From Gilliamella sp. B3022 (GTDB taxonomy: Bacteria > Pseudomonadota > Gammaproteobacteria > Enterobacterales > Orbaceae), in assembly GCF_028751545.1 (NCBI RefSeq), contig NZ_CP071867.1, positions 434,001-498,000 on the forward strand: DNA of 64,000 nucleotides, given 5' to 3'. Positions 32,021 through 42,241 of this stretch are shown piece by piece. A program made the translations under genes and the position numbers. The notes beneath the pieces were generated by a model. It was not told the origin of the DNA. It was given only the letters and a program-made list of their open reading frames with translations, and ran no database searches. How positions within the stretch are numbered: the stretch's first letter is position 1; every line of letters starts with the position of its first letter.

Positions 32021-33382
32021 ATGGAAACATCATTTGTAATTGCTAAGTTTGGTGGTACTAGTGTTGCTGATTATTCAGCAATGGTAAATAGTGCCAATAT
32101 TGTTATCGCTAACTCATGTGTAAAAGTTGTAGTATTATCTGCATCTGCAGGTATTACGAACTTATTAGTAGCATTAGCTGAGGGTCGTGATTCTGATGTC
32201 CGAGCCCAGCATATAGCCAAAATTCAATCAATCCAATACAATATTTTAGAACAACTCCCTGAAAATCCAACATTAAGAGCTGAAATTGATCGCATCATTG
32301 CCAATATCGCATCTTTATCTGAAGCCGCAAGCTTAGCTACTTCACCCGCATTAACCGATGAGTTAGTCAGTCATGGTGAAATTATGTCTTCGAAACTATT
32401 TGTTGAGGTATTAAGAGAAAAACAAAAAAGTGCCATATGGTTCGATGTACGTAAAGTTATGCGAACCGATGATAAATTCGGTAAAGCTCAACCCAAAATT
32501 GAAGAAATCAAACAGCTTTGCTGTGCACATTTAAAATCCTTAAATACTAACGCGCTAATTGTTACTCAAGGTTTTATTGGCACAGAAAGTACAGGTAAGA
32601 CTACAACATTAGGTCGTGGCGGAAGTGATTATACAGCAGCGTTACTTGGCGAAGCGTTAAATGCAACGCAAATAGATATTTGGACGGATGTTGCAGGTAT
32701 TTACACTAATGATCCTCGCATTACACCATCGGCAAAAAGAATTGATGAAATATCTTTCGCTGAAGCTGCAGAAATGGCAACTTTTGGAGCGAAAGTTTTA
32801 CATCCAGCAACATTAGTGCCAGCAGTACGAAGTAACATCCCTGTATTTGTTGGTTCAAGTAAAGCTCCACAAGATGGTGGTACGATTGTTTATAATACGA
32901 ATAGTATCACATCTAAATTACCTGTGTTTAGAGCACTAGCATTACGACGCAAACAAACGTTGTTAACCTTAACCAGTTTAAATATGTTACATGCTCAAGG
33001 ATTTCTTGCTAGAGTATTTACTATATTAGCTAAACATAATATATCCGTCGATTTGGTTACCACATCAGAAGTCAGTATCGCTTTAACTATTGATACAACA
33101 GGTACTTGTACTAATGGTAACAGTCTATTAACCAAAGAATTATTTGATGAGCTTTTAACTCTTTGTCATGTAGATGTTGAAGAAGATTTAGCTCTCATTG
33201 CCATTATTGGTAATAATTTAACTACGACAAAAGGTATAGCAAAAGAAGTATTTGGCGTGTTAGATGATTTTGTTATAAGACTTTGTTGTTATGGAGCAAG
33301 CACACACAATCTCTGCCTATTATCAAAAAGTAATGATGCAGAAGCAATTATAAAAATTTTACATAAAACCATTTTCGAATAA
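32021..33382 (+). CDS. lysC: Lysine-sensitive aspartokinase (AK III)
   Basis: Phosphorylates aspartate in the first step towards lysine, threonine and methionine. The 453-residue monofunctional enzyme has the kinase motif KFGGTSV (residues 8-14), GRGGSDYTAALLGEAL (about 202-217), the YTNDPR segment and two C-terminal ACT domains that bind lysine. Expression is set by the riboswitch upstream, so lysine acts both on RNA and protein. Confidence 0.95.
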   Translation: METSFVIAKFGGTSVADYSAMVNSANIVIANSCVKVVVLSASAGITNLLVALAEGRDSDVRAQHIAKIQSIQYNILEQLPENPTLRAEIDRIIANIASLSEAASLATSPALTDELVSHGEIMSSKLFVEVLREKQKSAIWFDVRKVMRTDDKFGKAQPKIEEIKQLCCAHLKSLNTNALIVTQGFIGTESTGKTTTLGRGGSDYTAALLGEALNATQIDIWTDVAGIYTNDPRITPSAKRIDEISFAEAAEMATFGAKVLHPATLVPAVRSNIPVFVGSSKAPQDGGTIVYNTNSITSKLPVFRALALRRKQTLLTLTSLNMLHAQGFLARVFTILAKHNISVDLVTTSEVSIALTIDTTGTCTNGNSLLTKELFDELLTLCHVDVEEDLALIAIIGNNLTTTKGIAKEVFGVLDDFVIRLCCYGASTHNLCLLSKSNDAEAIIKILHKTIFE

Positions 33383-33391
33383 AAGCTTAAA

Positions 33392-33412
33392 AAGGGAGTG
33401 TTGATCTCCCTT
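33392..33412 (+). terminator. Hairpin after lysC
   Basis: Stem AAGGGAG / CTCCCTT 9 bp after the lysC stop; the following T-run is short. Confidence 0.55.
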
Positions 33413-33745
33413 ATGCATAAATTTATATTACTATTGATTAGATACATGTTAAAAGATCGAAAAATTAACAAAAAACCTTAACTTTTATTACAAATAATTA
33501 TAGAATAATCGTAAAGCATTATGTGAATAACATTATATGTAACGTATTCAAATAGTCGTTCTTTAATCTTTATATTAAATCATCTATCTCCATTTTTATG
33601 ACCGTTAATCATTAATATAGTTAAAATTTGATTTACCAATTGTAATCAATAAAATTAAAACTTATATATTAATTTTAATATTTGATACATTTTCAAACTG
33701 TGTTTATAAGCTAAATTTAAACTTAATCAAACAAAGGAAATTATT
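33413..33745. other. AT-rich spacer before the YeaQ-like gene
   Basis: About 330 bp with no supported gene. The right end carries an AAAGGAAAT ribosome-binding site for the gene at 33746. Nothing else recognised. Confidence 0.4.
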
Positions 33746-33988
33746 ATGGGTATTTTAAGTTGGGCTATTCTAGGATTAATTGCCGGTTGGATTGCAAAGT
33801 TCTTTATGCCGCTTGGAAGCGTGGGAGTAATTAAAACGATTTTATTAGGAATTGCAGGTGCCATCGTTGGCGGGTACATAAGTACATTTTTTGGATGGGG
33901 AAGTGTGACAGGATTTAATTTCCCTAGTTTATTTATCTCAGTGTTAGGTGCAATATTGCTTATTTACATCTACCGTCTGATGAAATAA
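33746..33988 (+). CDS. GlsB/YeaQ/YmgE family stress-response membrane protein
   Basis: Tiny inner-membrane protein of 80 residues with three hydrophobic helices and the family's glycine pattern (LSWAILGLIAGWIAK; GIAGAIVGGYIS). Members, once called transglycosylase-associated proteins, are often induced by acid, osmotic or stationary-phase stress; the molecular role is unclear. The genome context (single gene with its own terminator) gives no further clue. YeaQ and YmgE cannot be told apart here. Confidence 0.88.
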   Translation: MGILSWAILGLIAGWIAKFFMPLGSVGVIKTILLGIAGAIVGGYISTFFGWGSVTGFNFPSLFISVLGAILLIYIYRLMK

Positions 33989-34006
33989 TATTCAGTTTTA
34001 TACAGA

Positions 34007-34029
34007 ATTGGCGGGAACTTCCCGCCAAT
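34007..34029 (+). terminator. Terminator after the YeaQ-like gene
   Basis: Strong stem ATTGGCGGG-aactt-CCCGCCAAT, 18 bp after the stop codon, followed by a moderately T-rich stretch. Confidence 0.75.
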
Positions 34030-34479
34030 GATTTATAAAAAATGAATCGAGATTATTATCGACGACATCACAGTCAATATAATTCTGTAAACTTAACTCA
34101 TTTCCAAAATATCACTTTCTAAAATCCACGCACGCAAACAAAACTAAATTTTTCAAAATGCAATGAAATAGATAATATCGACACTATCCAAATGGTGATT
34201 GCATTATCAATTTCAATAAAATATTATGAAAATACAATAGGTAAATCTATAAATATAGCACAAAACCGTTTTCTTGGCTAAATTTCAGATAGCTACTATT
34301 TCAGTAGTCTCTTCATAAATGTCTTAAGTGAGACATTCGAAACATGAATAATTATTCCAATTTTGCATGATGGATTTATAATTACAGTATATAAAAGCAT
34401 TTTAATAAATAATTTCACGATAACCGTATTTTTGTTATATTATTTAACAAACTTCATTAAATTAAACCTAAAGATTATA
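34030..34479 (+). other. Long upstream region of cysS with small hairpins
   Basis: About 450 bp without a supported gene. Two short stem-loops sit in tandem: CTACT-N5-AGTAG (34293-34307) and AATGTCT-taagtg-AGACATT (34318-34337). They might form a cysS leader structure, but I do not recognise a known regulatory RNA. Confidence 0.35.
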
Positions 34480-35871
34480 ATGTTAAAAATATTCAATACA
34501 TTAACTCGAGAAAAAGAAACCTTTAAATCAATTCATCCCAATAAAATTGGATTATATGTTTGTGGTGTAACTATTTATGACCTTTGTCATATTGGACATG
34601 GTCGCACCTTTGTCGCATTTGATGTTGTGACACGTTATTTGCGCTTTTTAGGTTATCAATTGACTTATGTTCGTAACATTACAGATGTGGATGACAAAAT
34701 TATAAAACGTGCTCTTGAAAACGGTGAAACTTGTGAACAACTCACTGAACGCATGTTACAAGAGATGTATGCAGATTTTGATGCACTAAACATTAAGCGA
34801 CCTGATGTTGAGCCTCGCGCTACTCAACAAATGCCACAGATTATTCAATTAATAGAAGAATTAATTGCAAAAGATCACGCTTATATTGCTGATAATGGTG
34901 ATGTAATGTTTTCAGTAGATAGCGATCCTAATTATGGTATTTTATCACGTCAAAATTTGGAACAACTTCAAGCTGGTGCACGTGTTGATGTGGTTGATGT
35001 TAAACGTAATCCAATGGATTTTGTGCTTTGGAAAATGTCAAAACCTAATGAACCTAACTGGGATTCACCATGGGGTAAAGGACGCCCAGGTTGGCATATT
35101 GAATGTTCTGCGATGAACAGTTTTCAATTAGGTAATCATTTTGACATTCATGGTGGTGGTTCAGATTTAATGTTCCCTCATCATGAAAATGAAATTGCTC
35201 AATCTACCTGTGCTCATGATGGGCAATATGTTAATTATTGGATGCATTCAGGTATGGTAATGATAGACCAAGAAAAGATGTCCAAATCACTTAATAATTT
35301 TTTCACTATTCGCGATGTATTAAAACACTATGATGCTGAAACAGTCCGTTACTTTTTATTATCTGGTCACTATCGTAGTCAGCTTAATTACAGTGAGGAA
35401 AATTTAAAACAAGCTAGAATGGCTTTAGAACGGCTTTATACGGCACTTCGTGATACTGATGCTAATTATCCATATACAACAAAAGAGAGTAATTATTGCC
35501 ATCAATTTTGTAATGCGATGAACGATGACTTCAATACTCCTGAAGCTTATTCGACCTTATTTGACTTAGCTCGAGAAATCAATAAAGCTAAAGCTGATAA
35601 CGATATGCCGTTCGCCAACGAATTAGCGGCAGAATTGCGTTATTTAGCTGCTGTATTAGGCCTACTTGAACAAGATCCAGTGAAATTTTTACAAGGAAAT
35701 CGACAAGATGATGCCGATGCTGAATTAATCGAAGCATTAATCAAACAACGTAACGAAGCCCGTGCTAGCAAAAATTGGGCTCAAGCTGACGAAGCACGTG
35801 ATAAACTTAATGCAATGAATATTGTGTTGGAGGATGGGGCAAATGGTACAACTTGGCGGAAAAAGAGTTAA
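34480..35871 (+). CDS. cysS: Cysteinyl-tRNA synthetase
   Basis: Class I aminoacyl-tRNA synthetase of 463 residues. The HIGH motif appears as HIGH (CHIGHGRTF, about residues 35-43), the KMSKS signature is intact in [11 protein letters not shown] (about 267-277), and the zinc ligands are in YVCGVT, HIECSAM and HHENE. I start at ATG 34480 ([10 protein letters not shown]), which matches E. coli exactly; the frame is open 39 codons further upstream but that extension is hydrophobic, unmatched and lacks a ribosome-binding site. Confidence 0.97.
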   Translation: MLKIFNTLTREKETFKSIHPNKIGLYVCGVTIYDLCHIGHGRTFVAFDVVTRYLRFLGYQLTYVRNITDVDDKIIKRALENGETCEQLTERMLQEMYADFDALNIKRPDVEPRATQQMPQIIQLIEELIAKDHAYIADNGDVMFSVDSDPNYGILSRQNLEQLQAGARVDVVDVKRNPMDFVLWKMSKPNEPNWDSPWGKGRPGWHIECSAMNSFQLGNHFDIHGGGSDLMFPHHENEIAQSTCAHDGQYVNYWMHSGMVMIDQEKMSKSLNNFFTIRDVLKHYDAETVRYFLLSGHYRSQLNYSEENLKQARMALERLYTALRDTDANYPYTTKESNYCHQFCNAMNDDFNTPEAYSTLFDLAREINKAKADNDMPFANELAAELRYLAAVLGLLEQDPVKFLQGNRQDDADAELIEALIKQRNEARASKNWAQADEARDKLNAMNIVLEDGANGTTWRKKS

Positions 35872-35908
35872 TCCATTAAATTATCCTTACCATAATCGGT
35901 TATTGTTC

Positions 35909-35938
35909 AAAAATACCCACCCTTTTGTGGGTATTTTT
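35909..35938. terminator. Bidirectional terminator cysS / trmJ
   Basis: AAATACCCAC-N6-GTGGGTATTT followed by Ts on the plus strand and preceded by As, placed between convergent genes. Confidence 0.85.
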
Positions 35939-35950
35939 ATTCCTAAAAAA

Positions 35951-36688
35951 TTACAACTTTTTATCAATCGACGTTAAAATTCCTCGTAAAATATTGAGCT
36001 CTTGTTGTTCAATTCGCGCTCGTGTAAACAATCTTCGCAAACGCCCCATAATTTGCCCTGGGTGATTAGCATTGATAAATTCTGTTTGCAATAAAGTTCT
36101 CTCTAAATGTTGATAAAAACGCTCAATATCAATATCTTTAGGGTACTCAGTTGTATGCGTATTTGAAGTTCCTTGCTCTGATGAACTATCTTGAAAGTTT
36201 AACAATGACATACGAATTTCATAACACAGTACTTGTACTGACATCGCTAAATTTAAAGAACTGTAGTGAGGGTTAGCTGAAATACCAACATGGAAATGGC
36301 ATTTTTGCAATTCATCGTTGGTTAAACCCACTCGTTCTCGACCAAATACTAACGCAACTTGAGCATTAACGGCTTCATCAACGATTTTATCACCGCACTC
36401 TTTTGGTGTTAAATTGGGCCATTGTAAAGTACGAGGACGAGCGCTGGTACCTATCACGAGTGAACAATCAGCTATTGCCTCTTCTAAAGATGAAAAGATT
36501 ACTGCATTTTTAATAATATCACTAGCACCTGCTGCTAATGATATTGATTGTGAATCAGGCTTTATCACTGGATTGACTAAACAAAGGTTGGATAAACCCA
36601 TGGTTTTCATTGCTCTGGCAGCAGAACCCATATTACCAGTGTGGGACGTTTCAACCAAAATAATTTTAACATTATCTAAATAGCTCAC
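35951..36688 (-). CDS. trmJ: tRNA (cytidine/uridine-32-2'-O)-methyltransferase TrmJ
   Basis: SPOUT-class RNA methyltransferase of 245 residues that modifies position 32 of several tRNAs. The knot-forming motifs are visible: [20 protein letters not shown] (residues 13-32), [15 protein letters not shown] (about 132-146) and the trefoil [18 protein letters not shown] (about 160-177). Translation starts at a GTG (36686-36688) with a GAGGAAG site upstream; the ATG two bases further out runs into an immediate stop. Confidence 0.94.
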   Translation of the reverse strand: MSYLDNVKIILVETSHTGNMGSAARAMKTMGLSNLCLVNPVIKPDSQSISLAAGASDIIKNAVIFSSLEEAIADCSLVIGTSARPRTLQWPNLTPKECGDKIVDEAVNAQVALVFGRERVGLTNDELQKCHFHVGISANPHYSSLNLAMSVQVLCYEIRMSLLNFQDSSSEQGTSNTHTTEYPKDIDIERFYQHLERTLLQTEFINANHPGQIMGRLRRLFTRARIEQQELNILRGILTSIDKKL

Positions 36689-36952
36689 ATCTTCCTCATT
36701 AAAAGATCTTATAAAATAAATGAAATTGGTATTTACTTACAGTATATAGCAAAGCTAAGTAAAATGCAGTGTGATACTCTTATAACCATAAAATACATGA
36801 TTAATAAAACCTTTTTTTTAAATTAAAAATCATAAAAAACTTATTTTATTAATAAACTTCTTATTGACGAAATAAAAATAATTTGCCAATGTATTAATAG
36901 AAAAATTAAAAAATATCAACTTAGTTGTTTGAAATTATAAAGGAGGTCGATT

Positions 36953-37288
36953 ATGGCTTTAAGTATTACCAGTAAACAAATGGATATTACTCCATCAATT
37001 CGTAGTTATTTAGAAGATAAATTTTCGAAATTAGATAAATGGAGAGCGCTGTTAATCAATCCTCATTTTATATTATCTAAAGACCCTGATGGATTTATTA
37101 TAGATGCCACAATTGCCACAAAAGGAACACCACTTGTCGCATCTGCAAAAAATATAGATATGTATACAGCTATTAACGATCTTATAGGTAAACTTGAAAA
37201 ACAGCTAAATAAAATTCAACATAAAGGCGAAGCACGTCGAGCAACGGAAAGTATTAAAGGAGCAATTTTTGAAGAAGAAATCGAATAA
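36953..37288 (+). CDS. raiA: Ribosome-associated inhibitor RaiA (hibernation factor)
   Basis: Short hibernation-promoting-factor-family protein (111 residues; E. coli RaiA 113) that occupies the A/P sites of idle 70S ribosomes. Family features: [26 protein letters not shown] and [19 protein letters not shown]. An unusually complete Shine-Dalgarno sequence AAAGGAGGTCG lies 5 bp before ATG, so translation should be strong when the message is made. Immediately upstream of pheA as in E. coli, though the pheL leader between them is missing. Confidence 0.93.
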   Translation: MALSITSKQMDITPSIRSYLEDKFSKLDKWRALLINPHFILSKDPDGFIIDATIATKGTPLVASAKNIDMYTAINDLIGKLEKQLNKIQHKGEARRATESIKGAIFEEEIE

Positions 37289-37312
37289 ATAAATCGTCCT
37301 GTTTTTTTAATT

Positions 37313-37333
37313 GGTACTACTTTAAGTAGTACC
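37313..37333 (+). terminator. raiA terminator
   Basis: Stem GGTACTACTT / AAGTAGTACC followed by TTTATTT, 24 bp after the raiA stop. Confidence 0.75.
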
Positions 37334-37387
37334 TTTATTTATATAGCTTGTTATAATATTATTAACCTTTAAAAAAATCTAATAAAA

Positions 37388-38539
37388 ATGAAAGTAAACC
37401 CTTTATTACCTTTACGAGATAAAATTAACGAACTGGATCAGACTCTCTTAGAACTTATTGCTAAACGTCGAGAGCTTTCAACACAAGTCATTGATACTAA
37501 AATTCAGGCAAACATACCTGTACGCGACTTGGAGCGTGAACGTTCATTGATTAAATCATTAATTGAACATGGCAAAAAACATCATCTCGATGAGATTTTT
37601 ATCAAACATTTATATCAAATAATTATTGAAGATTCTGTGCTTTTACAACAAAAAATTCTACAAGAAAAACTGAATTATGGCGCTATCTCGACCGCAAAAA
37701 TTGCCTTTTTAGGTCCCATAGGATCTTATTCTCATACGGCTGCTCGCCGCTATGCTAGTGCTCATTTAGAGCAAATCGTTGAATCCAGTTGTGCTACTTT
37801 TAAAGATGTTTTCGAACAAATAGAAAAAGGCATTGTTGATTATGGTATTGTACCAATTGAAAACTCAAGTTCTGGATCCATTAACGAAATTTATGATTTA
37901 CTACAAAAAACGAATTTACACATTATTGGAGAGCTATCACTACCAATTGATCACTGTATTTTAGCTATCCCAAATACCCAATTAGATCAAATTGATACTG
38001 TATATAGTCATCCACAACCATTCCAACAATGTTCTTATTTTTTGGAAGGATATCCGCATTGGAAGATTGTCTTTTGTGATAGTACATCATCAGCTATGGA
38101 AATGGTCGCTAAGTCAAACAAACCTAATTTCGCTGCTATGGGTAATAAAGATGGCGGCGAACTTTATGGATTACAAGTTCTTGAACATAGTTTTGCAAAT
38201 CAAAAAGAGAATATAACGCGATTTATAGTTTTATCTCGTAAACCAGTTCAAGTATCCGATCAAATCCCAGCTAAAACGACCATACTAATGAAAACAGGCC
38301 AGCAAGCAGGCGCACTCGTTGATGCTCTATCTGTGTTACGGAATCACAATATTGTCATGACGAAACTTGAATCTCGTCCAATTCACGGTACGCCATGGGA
38401 AGAGATGTTTTATATCGACCTACAAGGTAATCTTTATTCCGAGGAAATGCAAAATGCATTAAAACAGCTAGCTAAAATCACTCTATATACAAAAGTGCTC
38501 GGTTGTTATCCAAATAACTCAATTACTGCTGTAATGTAA
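37388..38539 (+). CDS. pheA: Bifunctional chorismate mutase / prephenate dehydratase (P-protein)
   Basis: Makes phenylpyruvate from chorismate. Residues about 5-90 form the AroQ chorismate mutase ([22 protein letters not shown]); about 105-285 the dehydratase ([33 protein letters not shown]); and about 297-375 an ACT domain that senses phenylalanine ([20 protein letters not shown]). A TATAAT-like box near 37350 could be its promoter. No phenylalanine-rich leader peptide or attenuator is present in the 99 bp upstream. The stop overlaps the mutY start (TAATG). Confidence 0.96.
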   Translation: MKVNPLLPLRDKINELDQTLLELIAKRRELSTQVIDTKIQANIPVRDLERERSLIKSLIEHGKKHHLDEIFIKHLYQIIIEDSVLLQQKILQEKLNYGAISTAKIAFLGPIGSYSHTAARRYASAHLEQIVESSCATFKDVFEQIEKGIVDYGIVPIENSSSGSINEIYDLLQKTNLHIIGELSLPIDHCILAIPNTQLDQIDTVYSHPQPFQQCSYFLEGYPHWKIVFCDSTSSAMEMVAKSNKPNFAAMGNKDGGELYGLQVLEHSFANQKENITRFIVLSRKPVQVSDQIPAKTTILMKTGQQAGALVDALSVLRNHNIVMTKLESRPIHGTPWEEMFYIDLQGNLYSEEMQNALKQLAKITLYTKVLGCYPNNSITAVM

Positions 38540-39585
38540 TGACTGTAACCATCTCTCCCTTTGCAAAAGCTGTATTAAAATGGTATGAAAAGTATGGCAG
38601 AAAAACGCTACCATGGCAGATCGAAAAAACGTCTTATCATGTGTGGCTATCTGAAGTAATGTTGCAACAAACACAAGTTGCAACTGTTATCCCCTACTTT
38701 AACCGTTTTATTAAGTTATTTCCTAAAATAACGGATTTAGCAAAAGCACCTATTGATGATGTATTACATCTTTGGACAGGGCTAGGTTATTATGCCCGTG
38801 CTCGTAACTTACATAAAGCGGCACAAATTATTAATAATAAGTTTAATGGATTATTTCCGAGTCAATTTGACGATGTAGTGGCATTACCAGGAATTGGCCG
38901 TTCAACAGCTGGAGCAATTTTATCGCTTTCACAAAATCAGCATTACCCAATTTTAGATGGTAATGTAAAACGTGTTTTAACTCGATATTTTGCTGTTGAA
39001 GGATGGCCTGGTAATAAAACAGTCGAAAATAAACTTTGGCAATTAAGTGAACAGGTTACACCGAAACAAAATATTGCCAAATTCAATCAAGCAATGATGG
39101 ATATTGGTGCGATGGTTTGTACTCGTACTAAACCTAAATGCACACTATGCCCATTGCATAAAGATTGTATTGCTTATAAGACAGAAAGTTGGCAACAATA
39201 TCCAACAAAAAAAACGAAGACAACCAAGCCAGAAAAAACCGCCTATTTTTTGATGTTAGAATATAATCGTTCTATTTGGTTAGAAAAAAGACCTCCGTTA
39301 GGTATATGGGGAGGCTTATATTGCCTACCAGAATTTTCAAATGATCAAGATCCAAAAGAGTGGTTAGAAAAAAGGGGAATTATTACGACTGAACCTAAAC
39401 AGTTAAACACATTCAGACATACATTTAGCCATTTTCATTTGAATATTACGCCAATTTATTGTGTTATTACCAATATTATAAAATGTTGGGACGAATCTTC
39501 TGGCTATTGGTATAAACTTGAATCAAATAATGCAAAAATAGGACTCGCTACACCCGTTTATAACTTATTGAAACAATCTGCTTAA
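38539..39585 (+). CDS. mutY: Adenine DNA glycosylase MutY
   Basis: Removes adenine mispaired with 8-oxoguanine. The catalytic glutamate E39 lies in [12 protein letters not shown], the helix-hairpin-helix and GPD region in [13 protein letters not shown] and LDGNVKRVL (aspartate near 143), and the iron-sulfur cluster ligands in C-x6-C-x2-C-x5-C (about 195-211). A C-terminal NUDIX-like domain for 8-oxoG recognition follows (about 233-345). Length 348 (E. coli 350). It overlaps pheA by one base, an arrangement not found in E. coli, so the two are translationally coupled. Confidence 0.96.
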   Translation: MTVTISPFAKAVLKWYEKYGRKTLPWQIEKTSYHVWLSEVMLQQTQVATVIPYFNRFIKLFPKITDLAKAPIDDVLHLWTGLGYYARARNLHKAAQIINNKFNGLFPSQFDDVVALPGIGRSTAGAILSLSQNQHYPILDGNVKRVLTRYFAVEGWPGNKTVENKLWQLSEQVTPKQNIAKFNQAMMDIGAMVCTRTKPKCTLCPLHKDCIAYKTESWQQYPTKKTKTTKPEKTAYFLMLEYNRSIWLEKRPPLGIWGGLYCLPEFSNDQDPKEWLEKRGIITTEPKQLNTFRHTFSHFHLNITPIYCVITNIIKCWDESSGYWYKLESNNAKIGLATPVYNLLKQSA

Positions 39586-39638
39586 CATTACTGTCAAGCA
39601 GAAGCAAATTTATTTAATGTATAATCAGCCATTATATT

Positions 39639-40862
39639 TTGTTACATTTATTTTTTATGCATTGCAAACAATCTCAAGATTTAACAAACTGGTTAGTTTT
39701 TTTAATGGCATTTGCAATTGGTATCACTATTGCCAGCAATTATTATGCTCAGCCACTACTACATTCAATTACTCATGATTTGAATATTGCAGTTGATCAT
39801 GCCGGCTTAATTATAATGGTAGCACAGTTAAGCTATGCTGTTGGTTTACTTTTTATCACACCGCTTGGCGATAAATTTGAACGAAAACGATTAATTATTA
39901 TTTTAATGATATTATGCACTTTTGGGCTTATGATTAGTGCTTTGTCAAACAACTTATGGATGCTAATAATAGGTACATCCATAACAGGACTATTTTCAAC
40001 CGTTGCACAAGTTTTAATTCCTTTTGCGGCAACTTTATCAAAACCTCAACAACGCGGTAAAATTGTTGGTACATTAATGAGTGGAATGTTAATGGGAATT
40101 TTATTGGGTAGATCCTTTGCCGGCGCTATTTCAACTCTTTCCGATTGGCATTATGTCTATTGGATTGCAACAGGTATTATGTCTATAGTTACGCTATCTC
40201 TCTGGATTTCACTGCCTAGTTACCGTAATACGGTTAATATAAACTACTTTCAATTATTATGCTCAATTGGTTCATTGTACAAACAAGAACCCATCCTCAG
40301 AATTCGTTCGTTATTAGCCATTATATCATTTGCACTTTTTTCTTTATTATGGACACCTCTTGCCTTTTTATTAAGTAATGAACCTTATCACTATTCCGAC
40401 TTTATTATAGGTCTATTCGGAATTGCAGGAGCGGCTGGTGCACTAGGTTCGCCTATAGTGGGTAAATTATCAGACAAAGGTAAAGGTAGACTTGCTACCA
40501 CAATAGGATTATGTTTATTGCTCATATCATGGTTACCACTTTCATTGGCTCAATACTCAATCATTGCTTTAGTATTGGGAGTAATTCTATTAGATTTTTC
40601 AGTTCAAGTTACACATGTTTCAAATATGAGTGCAATTTATCAAATAAGGCCTGATGCCCGTAGCAGAATGAATACTGGTTATATGATATTTTACTTTGTT
40701 GGTGGAATGCTTGGTTCAATCGGTTCTACTTATTTATTTAGCCATTATGGATGGATAGCAATTGTAATATCAGGAACAATTTTGGGACTCATGGGCATCA
40801 TTTGTTGGATATTTTATACAAAAACGTATAGTGAACCTAAAACTTTTTTACAAACTAATTGA
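39639..40862 (+). CDS. MFS transporter (12-spanner, YgaY-like)
   Basis: Inner-membrane secondary transporter of 407 residues with about 12 hydrophobic helices. The N-terminal segment ASNYYAQPLLHSI and the motif-A loop TPLGDKFERKRLI (about 75-87) match a bacterial DHA1-like subfamily that includes E. coli YgaY. The start is uncertain: ATG 39639 and ATG 39657 (MHCKQS) are both possible and neither has a good ribosome-binding site. Substrate unknown. Confidence 0.8.
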   Translation: MLHLFFMHCKQSQDLTNWLVFLMAFAIGITIASNYYAQPLLHSITHDLNIAVDHAGLIIMVAQLSYAVGLLFITPLGDKFERKRLIIILMILCTFGLMISALSNNLWMLIIGTSITGLFSTVAQVLIPFAATLSKPQQRGKIVGTLMSGMLMGILLGRSFAGAISTLSDWHYVYWIATGIMSIVTLSLWISLPSYRNTVNINYFQLLCSIGSLYKQEPILRIRSLLAIISFALFSLLWTPLAFLLSNEPYHYSDFIIGLFGIAGAAGALGSPIVGKLSDKGKGRLATTIGLCLLLISWLPLSLAQYSIIALVLGVILLDFSVQVTHVSNMSAIYQIRPDARSRMNTGYMIFYFVGGMLGSIGSTYLFSHYGWIAIVISGTILGLMGIICWIFYTKTYSEPKTFLQTN

Positions 40863-40912
40863 TATTTAAAATATCGTTTAATTTTGACTTTAAGTAAAAA
40901 CAAAATTATTAT

Positions 40913-40943
40913 CCCTCAACATAAAAGCGTTGAACGTTGAGGG
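40913..40943 (+). terminator. Hairpin after the MFS gene
   Basis: Perfect 8-bp stem CCCTCAAC / GTTGAGGG about 50 bp after the stop codon; no strong T-run. Confidence 0.5.
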
Positions 40944-41143
40944 TAAATGAAAACTGATAATAAAAAAGTTATTATTAAGTAAATGGAACAAGCTATCACA
41001 TTTTTTTGCATGTTTGTTAAAGCTATTCAATCATTGACAATGGAAAACTATTTTGAACTCAATTAAATCATGATGTTGATATTTACTTTTACTGATATAT
41101 AAATTAATTTAATACTTTTATTAAGTTACCTAAGGAGTCATTT

Positions 41144-42184
41144 ATGGCGACAATCTCTTTTCTTAATACTCCCTTCATCATCAAAAATTTATCATTAAAA
41201 AATCGTATTGTAATGCCCCCTATGTGCCAATATCAAGCAACCGATGGTATGCCTAATGATTGGCATTTTATTCACTATGTATCTCGAGCAATTGGTGGTG
41301 TAGGTTTAATTATTGTTGAGATGACAAATGTCGCTCCTAATGGACGTATTTCACCTAATTGTCTTGGGTTATGGAACGATGATCAGCGTGATCAATTTAA
41401 ACGCATTGTAGATGCTGTACATGCTCAAAATGGTAAAATTGCCATTCAAATTGCTCATGCCGGTCGAAAAGCTTTAGGTGCTTCAGATGTTGTATCTTGT
41501 TCACCTATTCTTTACGATGGTTCAAACGAAGCCAATTCTAAATGGCAATATCAAATGCCAAGAGAATTATCAAAAGATGAAATCAAAGATATTATTAAAA
41601 AATTTGAAGAGTCAACAAAACGAGCCGTTGAAGCAGGTTTTGATGCCATTGAAATTCATGGTGCGCACGGATATTTAATTCATCAATTCAGTTCCCCAAA
41701 AACGAATCATAGAACCGATGAATATGGTCAGGATAAATTATTATTTGGTGAACAAGTTATAAAAGCAGCTAAATCTGTCATGCCTAGCAATATGCCACTT
41801 ATTATCCGTTTTTCAGCGCAAGAATATAGTAAAGATGGATATGATATAGAATATGGGCGCCAAATAGCAAAACGCTTTGCTGATGCAGGAGCTGATATTT
41901 TAGATGTAAGTGGCGGCGGCGATGGTCAATTAGATCCAGCTCATACACCACTGTTTCATGCTGGATATCAAGTATATCTTGCTCGGGCGATCAAACAAGC
42001 AATCAATTTACCAGTAATCACTGTTGGCATGCTAGAAGATCCTTACCTAGCAGATTATGTATTAAGTACTGGTGATGCTGATCTAATCGCTATTGGACGA
42101 GGATTATTAAATGATCCTTATTGGGCAATACATGTACCATCTTCACCATTTGTACCAGCACCTTATCAAGTTGCTTTCAAATAA
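41144..42184 (+). CDS. NADPH dehydrogenase, Old Yellow Enzyme family (YqjM/NamA-like)
   Basis: FMN-containing ene-reductase of 346 residues. Typical of the YqjM (thermophilic-like) OYE class: the active-site cysteine C28 in MPPMCQYQA, the substrate-binding histidine pair in EIHGAHGYLIHQFSSP (about 170-185), DGYDIEYG, and FMN phosphate-binding GRGLLNDPYW. It reduces activated double bonds and may serve in detoxification of electrophiles. A clear AAGGAG site precedes ATG. It is transcribed alone. Confidence 0.88.
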   Translation: MATISFLNTPFIIKNLSLKNRIVMPPMCQYQATDGMPNDWHFIHYVSRAIGGVGLIIVEMTNVAPNGRISPNCLGLWNDDQRDQFKRIVDAVHAQNGKIAIQIAHAGRKALGASDVVSCSPILYDGSNEANSKWQYQMPRELSKDEIKDIIKKFEESTKRAVEAGFDAIEIHGAHGYLIHQFSSPKTNHRTDEYGQDKLLFGEQVIKAAKSVMPSNMPLIIRFSAQEYSKDGYDIEYGRQIAKRFADAGADILDVSGGGDGQLDPAHTPLFHAGYQVYLARAIKQAINLPVITVGMLEDPYLADYVLSTGDADLIAIGRGLLNDPYWAIHVPSSPFVPAPYQVAFK

Positions 42185-42198
42185 TTCGACTTTGAATA

Positions 42199-42225
42199 AA
42201 ATCCTGTAAACACATTACAGGATTT
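42199..42225. terminator. Terminator between the OYE gene and ubiI
   Basis: Perfect inverted repeat AAATCCTGT-N9-ACAGGATTT between convergent genes. Confidence 0.75.
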
Positions 42226-42241
42226 CAATACTCAGATAAAA

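Noticed and set aside
34363-34479. N-terminal extension of cysS
   Set aside because: Hydrophobic, unmatched in the family, no ribosome-binding site; the start at 34480 agrees with E. coli.
37289-37387. pheL-type attenuator
   Set aside because: No leader frame with phenylalanine codons; the only hairpin is the raiA terminator.
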